This document shows positions 1-5,657 of a stretch of DNA of 12,528 nucleotides, one piece after another. Positions within the stretch are counted from its first letter, which is position 1. The number at the start of each line of letters is the position of its first letter. The stretch spans positions 1-12,528 of the forward strand of contig JBJTBM010000064.1 in NCBI GenBank assembly GCA_046091365.1, written 5' to 3'. The notes beneath the pieces were generated by a model, which was not told where the DNA came from, ran no database searches, and worked only from the letters and a program-made list of their open reading frames with translations. Both the position numbers and the translations under genes were made by a program. The DNA comes from Casp-actino8 sp046091365. GTDB lineage: Bacteria; Actinomycetota; Acidimicrobiia; Acidimicrobiales; Ilumatobacteraceae.

Positions 1-620
1 TTGAAGGTGCGGTCGATCACGCGGCGCCAGATGGCATCCAACGTGGTGCCGTCGACGCGCGCGTCGGTGAACACCAACGTGATGAGCGTGGCCATGTTCG
101 GCTCGATCATGCCGACGCCCTTGGCGACACCCACCACGCGCGCGGATCCGCCCGCGACAGTGGCCTCGGCGATCTTGGGCACGGTGTCGGTGGTCATGAT
201 GCCGCGGGCGACGGCGTCGGCGTCGTGATCGGGCAGCGGGAACGGCAACGCGCTCAGGCCCGCCCGCACGCGGTCGATGGGATACTGCCGACCGATCACG
301 CCGGTCGAGGCGATCAGCACGTCGTGCGGGTCGCAGCCCAGTCGCGCGGCGACGCCCTTGACGACTTCCAACGCGTTGCGCATGCCCTGCTCACCGGTGG
401 CCACGTTGGCGTTCTTGGAGATGACCACCACGGCCCGGGCGCGACGATCGGCGACGTGCTTGCGTGACACCACCACACTCGGACCGGCGAAGCGACTCTG
501 GGTGAACACCCCGGCTGCGGCCACCACGTCGGTCGCGGCCACCACGGTGAAATCGTCGGACGAATCCTTGATGCCCACGTTGGTGACGAACGACGAGAAA
601 CCCGAAGGCAGAGCGACCAT
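1..620 (-). CDS. argJ: Bifunctional glutamate N-acetyltransferase / ornithine acetyltransferase ArgJ (partial, C-terminus outside window)
   Basis: ArgJ moves an acetyl group from N-acetylornithine to glutamate in cytoplasmic arginine synthesis; bifunctional members also use acetyl-CoA. The reading frame is open from an ATG at 620 to the left edge (206 residues seen; the family is about 390-410). Visible signatures are an N-terminal GFSSFVTNVGIK segment, STGVIG at 106-110, and KGVGMIEPNMATLI at 167-180. In the family the chain cleaves itself before the Thr of the last motif (here T178), which becomes the nucleophile of the beta subunit, so the alpha subunit is complete and the beta subunit is cut by the edge. 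A modest GGTAGG lies 8 nt before the ATG. The gene starts 17 nt after the dapD stop on the same strand, so it is probably last or middle in a lysS-dapD-argJ transcript. Identity is confident; whether it is mono- or bifunctional cannot be told. Confidence 0.95.
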   Translation of the reverse strand, partial: MVALPSGFSSFVTNVGIKDSSDDFTVVAATDVVAAAGVFTQSRFAGPSVVVSRKHVADRRARAVVVISKNANVATGEQGMRNALEVVKGVAARLGCDPHDVLIASTGVIGRQYPIDRVRAGLSALPFPLPDHDADAVARGIMTTDTVPKIAEATVAGGSARVVGVAKGVGMIEPNMATLITLVFTDARVDGTTLDAIWRRVIDRTF

Positions 621-637
621 GGGCAGAACCTACCGAT

Positions 638-1564
638 TCAGTTCTTGTGGAGAGCGGCGTTCAGGCCGCCCCAGCTACCCGAACGCTGGACGGCTTCCAC
701 CGCGCCGCTGACGCTGTTGCGACGGAACAACAGACCGCTGGCTCCGGACAGTTCGCGCCCCTTCACCGTGTCGCCGTCGGGGAGCTTCACCAAGGTTCCG
801 CCGGTGACGTAGAGGCCGGCTTCGACGATGCACTCGTCGCCCAGGCTGATGCCGATGCCGCTGTTGGCGCCGAGCAGACAACGTTCGCCGATGCTGACGA
901 CCTCCTTGCCGCCACCCGACAACGTGCCCATGATCGACGCGCCACCTCCGATGTCGCTGCCGTCGCCCACCACGACGCCGGCCGAGATGCGACCCTCCAC
1001 CATGGAGGCTCCGAGCGTGCCGGCGTTGAAGTTGCAGAAACCCTCGTGCATGACCGTGGTGCCGGGTGAGAGGTGGGCGCCCAGACGCACGCGATCGGCG
1101 TCGGCGATGCGCACGCCACCGGGCACCACGTAGTCGGTCATGCGCGGGAACTTGTCGACGCCGTGCACGGTGAGGATGCGACCACTGCGGCGCTCTTCCC
1201 AACGCACGCGTTCCACCTGGTCGACCGCGATCGGCCCGAGGTTGGTCCAGGCCACGTTGGCGAGCAGTCCGAACGCGCCATCGAGGTTCAGCGTGCGGGG
1301 CTTGGCGAGGCGATGCGAGAGAAGATGCAGACGCAGGTACACGTCGACGGCGTCGGCGGGCGCGGTGTCGGTGTCGATCACGATGCGCTCGGCACTGACG
1401 GTCACGCCACGCAAGGCGTGCTGTTGTGGTTCCGTGGTGCGATCGGTGGCCGGTGCCGACACGCCCCAATCGAGCGTGTGGAACCACGCGTCGAGGATGG
1501 TGCCGTCAGCCGATGATCCGTCGGAAATGCGGGTGACGAGGGCGTGACCCCAGGCTGCGGGCAT
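638..1564 (-). CDS. dapD: 2,3,4,5-tetrahydropyridine-2,6-dicarboxylate N-succinyltransferase DapD
   Basis: DapD succinylates tetrahydrodipicolinate with succinyl-CoA in the succinylase branch of lysine/meso-diaminopimelate synthesis, which also feeds peptidoglycan. The 308-residue product closely follows the actinobacterial DapD I recall from Mycobacterium (about 317 aa). Shared features include YLRLHLLSHRL at 76-86, VDKFPRM at 136-142, and a left-handed beta-helix of hexapeptide repeats at about 150-260. The MVEGRISAG motif holds E190, matching the proposed catalytic Glu. RRNSVSGAVE lies near the C-terminus. The ATG at 1564 is chosen over a longer frame opening at 1645 because it has a clear AAGGAG at 1571-1576, six bases away, and because the extra residues would lie inside the end of lysS. 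It sits 22 nt after the lysS stop and 17 nt before argJ, so cotranscription is likely. Confidence 0.97.
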   Translation of the reverse strand: MPAAWGHALVTRISDGSSADGTILDAWFHTLDWGVSAPATDRTTEPQQHALRGVTVSAERIVIDTDTAPADAVDVYLRLHLLSHRLAKPRTLNLDGAFGLLANVAWTNLGPIAVDQVERVRWEERRSGRILTVHGVDKFPRMTDYVVPGGVRIADADRVRLGAHLSPGTTVMHEGFCNFNAGTLGASMVEGRISAGVVVGDGSDIGGGASIMGTLSGGGKEVVSIGERCLLGANSGIGISLGDECIVEAGLYVTGGTLVKLPDGDTVKGRELSGASGLLFRRNSVSGAVEAVQRSGSWGGLNAALHKN

Positions 1565-1570
1565 GTGTGG

Positions 1571-1576
1571 CTCCTT
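1571..1576 (-). promoter_or_regulatory. Ribosome binding site of dapD
   Basis: On the minus strand AAGGAG stands six bases before the ATG at 1564. It is one of the strongest Shine-Dalgarno sites in the window. It fixes the dapD start against the longer in-frame option at 1645, which would overlap lysS. Confidence 0.8.
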
Positions 1577-1586
1577 CGTGGCCGGC

Positions 1587-3125
1587 TCAGAAGACTTCTG
1601 GCCGGAGGGTCGGGAAGAGGATGACTTCCTTGATGCTGTGCACACCGGCCAACAACATGGCCACGCGGTCCATGCCGATCCCCAGACCGCCGGTGGGGGG
1701 TAGGCCGAACTCGAGGGCGCGCAGGTAGTCCTCGTCGACCGTTCCGCGCTCGGCGTCGCCGGCTTCCTTGGCGGCCTGCTCCTCCATGAAGCGGGCCCGC
1801 TGTTCGACGGGGTCGTTCAGCTCGGAGTAACCGTTGGCCAGTTCGCGCGCACCGACGAACAACTCGAATCGTTCGGTGAGGAACGGGTCGTTGCGATCAG
1901 TGCGTGCCAACGGTGAGATTTCCACGGGGTGACCGGTGACGAAGGTCGGACGGATCAACGACGACTCGGCCACCGACTCGAAGATCTCCTCGATCAACTT
2001 TCCGGGGCCCCAGTGCGGGTCGAAGCGAACGCCGTTGTCGTCGGCGACCTTGCGAAGGTGGTCGATCGACTGCGAGGGATGGACCGCGACGCCGGTCTTC
2101 TCCTCCACCAGATCGATCATGCGTGCGCGTCGCCACGGCTCGGCCAGGTCGACCTCGTGGAGGGTCCCCTCGGTGTCGGGGATCTGCACCACCGTGGTGC
2201 CGATCGCGTCGCGGGACGCCCGCACGATGAGTTCCTCGGCGATGGCCATCACCTCGCTGTAGTCGCCGAAGGCTTGGTACAGCTCGATCATCGTGAACTC
2301 GGGGTTGTGCCGCGTGCTGATGCCCTCGTTGCGGAACACGCGACCGATCTCGTACACGCGTTCCATGCCACCGACGATCAGTCGCTTGAGGTGGAGTTCG
2401 AGCGCGATGCGCAGGTATAGCTGCATGTCGAGCGAATTGTGATGGGTGACGAAGGGGCGTGCGTGGGCACCTCCGGCCTCGACGTGCAACACCGGCGTCT
2501 CGACCTCGATGAAGCCCTTCTCGGCGAGGGTGCGGCGGAAGCTGCTGATCACCGCGTGACGCACCTCGAAGGCTCGCCGGGCCTCGTCGTTGACGATGAG
2601 GTCGGTGTACCTCTGGCGGAAACGTGTGTCGGTGTCGGTGAGACCCTTCCACTTGTCGGGCAGAGGTCGCACGGCCTTCGAGAGCAATTGCATGCGCTCG
2701 ACCTTCACCGACAATTCGCCCTTGCGGGTGGTCATGATCGTGCCGTCGACACCAACCCAGTCGCCGAGGTCGAGCGAACCGATGTCGGTGAAGGCCTCGT
2801 CGCCGACCACGGCTTTCGACACGAACAACTGAACTTCGCCGGCTCGGTCGCGCAAGGTGGCGAACACCAACTTGCCCTGCTCGCGCAACAACATCACGCG
2901 CCCGGCGACCGACACGCGGTGTTCGGTCTCGGTCCCGGCCTCGAGTTCACCCCATGTTCCGCGCACCTCGGCGAGGGTGTGGGTGCGGTCGAACCGGTAG
3001 GGGTAGGGCTCGATGCCCCGTCGCCGCATGTCGTCGAGGCGGGAGAGGCGTCGATTCTTCTCGGCCGTGAGACCGCTTCCGGAGGATTCCGGGGATTCGG
3101 TGGTCTCGGCCGTTTCGTCGCTCAC
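1587..3125 (-). CDS. lysS: Lysyl-tRNA synthetase, class II
   Basis: This enzyme activates lysine with ATP and charges tRNA-Lys in the cytoplasm. With the start used here it has 512 residues, normal for bacterial LysS. An OB-fold anticodon-binding domain lies at about 70-148. Class II motif 1 is around 188-219, motif 2 (RVYEIGRVFRNEG onward) around 256-285, and motif 3 (GLGIGMDR) near 480-487. The THHNSLDMQLYLRIA stretch is typical of LysS. I prefer the GTG at 3125 (protein begins VSDETAETTES) because a TACCGT -10-like box ends 9 nt upstream and the N-terminus then has a usual length. An in-frame GTG at 3176 would add 17 residues with no ribosome binding site. dapD follows after 22 nt, linking lysine charging with lysine synthesis. 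It is divergent from the lpdA-like gene. Confidence 0.96.
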   Translation of the reverse strand: MSDETAETTESPESSGSGLTAEKNRRLSRLDDMRRRGIEPYPYRFDRTHTLAEVRGTWGELEAGTETEHRVSVAGRVMLLREQGKLVFATLRDRAGEVQLFVSKAVVGDEAFTDIGSLDLGDWVGVDGTIMTTRKGELSVKVERMQLLSKAVRPLPDKWKGLTDTDTRFRQRYTDLIVNDEARRAFEVRHAVISSFRRTLAEKGFIEVETPVLHVEAGGAHARPFVTHHNSLDMQLYLRIALELHLKRLIVGGMERVYEIGRVFRNEGISTRHNPEFTMIELYQAFGDYSEVMAIAEELIVRASRDAIGTTVVQIPDTEGTLHEVDLAEPWRRARMIDLVEEKTGVAVHPSQSIDHLRKVADDNGVRFDPHWGPGKLIEEIFESVAESSLIRPTFVTGHPVEISPLARTDRNDPFLTERFELFVGARELANGYSELNDPVEQRARFMEEQAAKEAGDAERGTVDEDYLRALEFGLPPTGGLGIGMDRVAMLLAGVHSIKEVILFPTLRPEVF

Positions 3126-3134
3126 AAGCACGAA

Positions 3135-3140
3135 ACGGTA
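3135..3140 (-). promoter_or_regulatory. Putative -10 box of a leaderless lysS promoter
   Basis: Minus-strand TACCGT fits the TANNNT pattern and ends 9 nt before the GTG at 3125. No Shine-Dalgarno sequence precedes that GTG. A TTGACT resembling a -35 lies at 3164-3169, but the 23-nt spacing is too long, so pairing is doubtful. This is inference from pattern only. Confidence 0.35.
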
Positions 3141-3231
3141 GTTGGTGGCGCGGTGCTCGGAAGAGTCAATAGTCACCGCAGTCGTGTGTTCGGCGCGAGT
3201 TCGTCGGGCCGTCCGTCGAGTAGAGGACGGG

Positions 3232-3237
3232 TAACCT
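3232..3237 (+). promoter_or_regulatory. Putative -10 box of a leaderless promoter for the lpdA-like gene
   Basis: TAACCT fits TANNNT and is followed by exactly 7 nt and then the ATG at 3245, the spacing expected if transcription begins at or next to the start codon. The only purine-rich run, GAGGA at 3223-3227, is 17 nt from the ATG, too far for a normal ribosome binding site. I see no clear -35. Leaderless mRNAs are common in actinobacteria, so this reading is plausible but unproven. Confidence 0.45.
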
Positions 3238-3244
3238 GATCCCC

Positions 3245-4609
3245 ATGGCAGTGCGCTTTCTGATCATCGGTGGCGGCCCGGCCGGCAACACCGCGGCCAC
3301 CCACGCGGCCCGACTCGGTGCCGAGGTGACGATGGTCGAGCGCGATCTCGTCGGCGGTGCCGCGCACCTGCTCGACTGCATTCCCTCCAAGACGATGATC
3401 GCCACCGGCGGCGCGATGTCGTTCAGTCGACGCCTGCAGGGAATGGGTCTCGAGGAAGTGCAGCCCGAGATCGACGTGGAGGCACTCACCGAACGCATCG
3501 AGGACATCAAGGAGCACCTCTCGGGCAACACCGCCAACCTGTTGACGAGTCAAGGGGTGCGGATCCTGCGCGGCTCGGCTTGCTTCACGTCGGCCACCTC
3601 GGCCGAGGTGACGACGTCCGACGGCAAGAAGGTGAACGTGCCCTTCGACGCCGCTTTGATCGCCACCGGATCGCGTCCCCGCGTGCCCGACTGGGTTCAG
3701 CCCGACGGAGAGCGCGTCCTGACCACGCGCGACTGCTATCCGCCCAGGGTGTTTCCGTCGAGCGTGTGCGTGATCGGCTCGGGGGTCACCGGCGTGGAGT
3801 TCGTGCACATGTTCGAGTCCTTCGGAGCCAAGGTCACCCTCGTAGTGAGCCGGCAGCAGGTGCTTCCGGGCAAGGATCCCGAGGTGGCGGCGGTGCTCGA
3901 GGACGACTTCCTGCGTCGCGGCGTCGCGTTGCTCAAGGGCGCTCGTGCACAGTCGATCGAGCGCACCGCCGACGGTGTGATCGTGAAGTGCGACGATGGC
4001 CGTCAGGTGAAGGCGAGTCACGCCGTACTCGCCATCGGCTCGATCCCCAACAGTGACGGACTCGATCTCGACGCGGCCGGCGTGCACTTGGACGGCGGTG
4101 GTTACATACCGATCAACCACCACTGCGTCACCAACGTCGAACACATCTACGCGGCGGGCGACGTGAGTGGCAAGCTGCCGCTGTCGTCGGTGGCGTCCAT
4201 GCAGGGTCGCAAGGTGGCCGAGCACGTGATGGGCCTGCACACCCGCGATCACCGTCACCTCGACTACGACAAGGCGGCCTCGGCGATCTTCACCGAACCC
4301 GAGATCGCCGACGTCGGGTTGGCCGAGGCGGAGGCTTTCGCGTCGGGGCGCAAGATCCGCGTCACCAAGGTGCCGTTCTCGGCGACGCCGAAGGCGCTCA
4401 TCAACAACGATTCGCGCGGTTTCGTGAAGATCATCTCCGACCCCGCGACCGGGGTCGTGTTGGGTGGATCGATCGTCGGACGCCACGCGGCCGAACTGAT
4501 CAGCGTGATCGCTCTCGCCGTCACCGCGAACTTGAAGGTGACCGACATCGTCGAGAGTCTGCTGGTGCACCCGGCGCTCTCCGAAGCCCTCATGGAGGCC
4601 GCCGAATGA
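3245..4609 (+). CDS. lpdA: LpdA-type flavoprotein NAD(P)H:quinone reductase (disulfide-reductase fold, one redox Cys missing)
   Basis: This is a 454-residue FAD- and NAD(P)-dependent oxidoreductase of the pyridine nucleotide-disulfide reductase family. It has an N-terminal FAD Rossmann motif GGGPAG at 9-14, ATGSRPRVP at 140-148, a second dinucleotide motif GSGVTG at 178-183, the AAGD FAD motif near 300, and a C-terminal dimerisation domain. Dihydrolipoamide dehydrogenases carry a CxxxxC redox pair in GGTCxxxGCIPSK. Here the segment is GGAAHLLDCIPSK, so the first Cys is A40 and only C45 remains. Mycobacterial LpdA (Rv3303c), a quinone reductase, has the same loss, which argues against a 2-oxoacid dehydrogenase E3. 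Unlike that protein as I recall it, the C-terminal HPALSE motif (H442, E447) is kept. Its stop overlaps the next start in ATGA, so the RDD protein is probably translated in coupling with it. Confidence 0.88.
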   Translation: MAVRFLIIGGGPAGNTAATHAARLGAEVTMVERDLVGGAAHLLDCIPSKTMIATGGAMSFSRRLQGMGLEEVQPEIDVEALTERIEDIKEHLSGNTANLLTSQGVRILRGSACFTSATSAEVTTSDGKKVNVPFDAALIATGSRPRVPDWVQPDGERVLTTRDCYPPRVFPSSVCVIGSGVTGVEFVHMFESFGAKVTLVVSRQQVLPGKDPEVAAVLEDDFLRRGVALLKGARAQSIERTADGVIVKCDDGRQVKASHAVLAIGSIPNSDGLDLDAAGVHLDGGGYIPINHHCVTNVEHIYAAGDVSGKLPLSSVASMQGRKVAEHVMGLHTRDHRHLDYDKAASAIFTEPEIADVGLAEAEAFASGRKIRVTKVPFSATPKALINNDSRGFVKIISDPATGVVLGGSIVGRHAAELISVIALAVTANLKVTDIVESLLVHPALSEALMEAAE

Positions 4610-5073
4610 GTGATTTCCCGCCCCCGCCGCCGTTGAACGAGAGTGCCGACCATTTGGCGACCGTCGGTCAACGCGCGTTGGCCCAGGTGTTGGACGGACT
4701 GATCATCGGTCTTCCGTTGTTCGTGTTGACGTTGTCGTTCGGAGGAGACCTGACCGACACCGAGAATTCGAACCTTGCCTGGCTCACCGTGCTGTGGCTC
4801 GGGGTGAGTTTGCTCTACAGCACGGCGTTCGTGGCGACCAGCGGTGCCACGCCGGGCAAGCGCATCATGAAGCTGCGGGTCGTGAATCGCGACGACGGCT
4901 CGCCGGTGAACTGGACCTACGCGGCCGTGCGCGCCCTCGTTCCCACCGTGGCCGGCGTGGTGCCCGTGATCGGATTCGCGTTGAACATCGCGGTGTACGT
5001 GCGTGCGTTCTTCCACCCGTATCGTCAGGGTCTGCACGACGCCGCCGCGGGCACCATCGTCGTCCGTCGCTGA
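4606..5073 (+). CDS. RDD family membrane protein
   Basis: This 155-residue integral membrane protein belongs to the RDD family, whose biochemical role is mostly unknown. The N-terminus is a proline run (P5-P9), followed by the hallmark R23 and D30 in RALAQVLDGLII. Hydrophobic spans lie at about 29-46, 58-78 and 108-133. The conserved loop GATPGKRIMKLRVV (80-93) and a C-terminal RQGLHDAAAGT (140-150) are classic for the family. The start is the ATG that overlaps the lpdA stop by 4 nt, which predicts translational coupling and one transcript. The pairing with a quinone reductase may mean a membrane-associated redox role, but that is a guess from context. The gene ends 15 nt from a convergent gene. 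Confidence 0.9.
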   Translation: MSDFPPPPPLNESADHLATVGQRALAQVLDGLIIGLPLFVLTLSFGGDLTDTENSNLAWLTVLWLGVSLLYSTAFVATSGATPGKRIMKLRVVNRDDGSPVNWTYAAVRALVPTVAGVVPVIGFALNIAVYVRAFFHPYRQGLHDAAAGTIVVRR

Positions 5074-5088
5074 CCGGGAACGGTCCGC
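5069..5088. terminator. Short hairpin between convergent genes (weak terminator candidate)
   Basis: GACCG (5072-5076), GGAA loop, CGGTC (5081-5085) forms a 5-bp stem with a GNRA-type tetraloop. After one mismatch two more pairs extend it. It overlaps the stop of the RDD gene and lies in the 15-bp gap before the stop of the opposing SnoaL-like gene. No T-tract follows on either strand, so any intrinsic termination would be weak. Confidence 0.25.
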
Positions 5089-5589
5089 TCACAGTGGCCG
5101 GTAGACCTCGTCATGGGGGAACGGGCGCGGTTTCACGTACGGATCATCGGGGTTGACGGATCCGTCGGGCACGTCGTCCACGCGCACCCAGTCGCTCACC
5201 ACGACGCGCCGGGTGATCGCCCACCGCCCGTCGACGTTCGACATGTCGTCGACGTAACGCACACCGGCCGTGACGTCCCGTATCGGCGTGTCGGGTCGCG
5301 GAATCGTGCGGTGATACGCGACGGCGTAGGTCTCGACCCGCGCTCGGTCTCCGTGCAACTCGATAAGCACATTCGCCATCGTGTGCGAGGTCACCGACCA
5401 GCGCGCCAACTGCCGTCCCAGCCAGACGATGAAGCCGTCGACATCGCCCTTGTAGGAGCCGTGATCGTCGGTTGCGCCGGTGTGATAGCACGAGCGCACC
5501 AGGTCGTAGTCGCGACGATCGACGCCACGGGCGTAACGAAAAATCACGTCACGAATTCGTTCGCGGGCCACGAGATCGTCGATGTCCAC
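5089..5589 (-). CDS. SnoaL-like / NTF2-fold protein of unknown substrate
   Basis: This small 166-residue protein fits the SnoaL_4 type of cone-shaped alpha+beta (NTF2-like) folds, which includes polyketide cyclases, dehydratases, LinA-type dehydrochlorinases and many uncharacterised members. The opening, with IRDVIFRYARGVDRRDYDLV at 12-31 and then a Cys-Tyr-His stretch, is typical. D24 and H69 (in TSHTMANV) fall where LinA and scytalone dehydratase-like enzymes carry a catalytic Asp-His dyad. This supports an enzyme rather than a pure binding fold, but the substrate is unknown. The start is a GTG with a strong GGAGG seven bases upstream. It lies 68 nt downstream of accA3 on the same strand, with a strong inverted repeat between them, so it may have its own regulation. 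I cannot assign a pathway. Confidence 0.8.
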   Translation of the reverse strand: MDIDDLVARERIRDVIFRYARGVDRRDYDLVRSCYHTGATDDHGSYKGDVDGFIVWLGRQLARWSVTSHTMANVLIELHGDRARVETYAVAYHRTIPRPDTPIRDVTAGVRYVDDMSNVDGRWAITRRVVVSDWVRVDDVPDGSVNPDDPYVKPRPFPHDEVYRPL

Positions 5590-5596
5590 CGAATTA

Positions 5597-5601
5597 CCTC
5601 C
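5597..5601 (-). promoter_or_regulatory. Strong ribosome binding site of the SnoaL-like gene
   Basis: Minus-strand GGAGG is seven bases before the GTG at 5589 and fixes that start. It begins at the base right after the stem of the inverted repeat at 5602-5629, so in the mRNA the hairpin would abut the Shine-Dalgarno sequence. Confidence 0.8.
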
Positions 5602-5629
5602 GTTTTCGGTACGCGAAAGTGCCGAAAAC
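5602..5629. repeat. Inverted repeat / hairpin between accA3 and the SnoaL-like gene
   Basis: GTTTTCGGTAC (5602-5612) and GTGCCGAAAAC (5619-5629) are inverted repeats with a 6-nt loop. They form an 11-bp stem containing one G-T wobble. It lies in the 68-bp gap after the accA3 stop. On the minus strand it is followed at once by GGAGG rather than a T-tract, which speaks against a simple intrinsic terminator. It could be an operator dyad with GTTTTCGG half-sites, an mRNA element controlling ribosome access, or an attenuator/processing site that lowers expression after accA3. The arms are AT-richer than the surrounding DNA. Confidence 0.6.
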
Positions 5630-5657
5630 CGTTACTTTTCCGACCGAGATCGGAGGG

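Noticed and set aside
1565..1645. Longer N-terminus for dapD starting at 1645
   Set aside because: It would overlap the end of lysS and add a Ser/Lys-rich run, while the ATG at 1564 has an AAGGAG at ideal distance and matches the family start.
3126..3176. GTG at 3176 as the lysS start
   Set aside because: It adds 17 residues with no ribosome binding site. It stays possible, but GTG 3125 with a -10-like box 9 nt upstream fits better.
3173..4570. A 465-codon minus-strand open frame opposite the lpdA-like gene
   Set aside because: It mirrors the whole of a clear flavoprotein gene, has a low-complexity His/Arg/Gly-rich translation and no domain.
5602..5629. The accA3/SnoaL hairpin as a plain rho-independent terminator
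   Set aside because: The stem is followed on the minus strand by GGAGG instead of a T-tract. On the plus strand it is followed by a broken T-rich run, but no plus-strand gene ends there.
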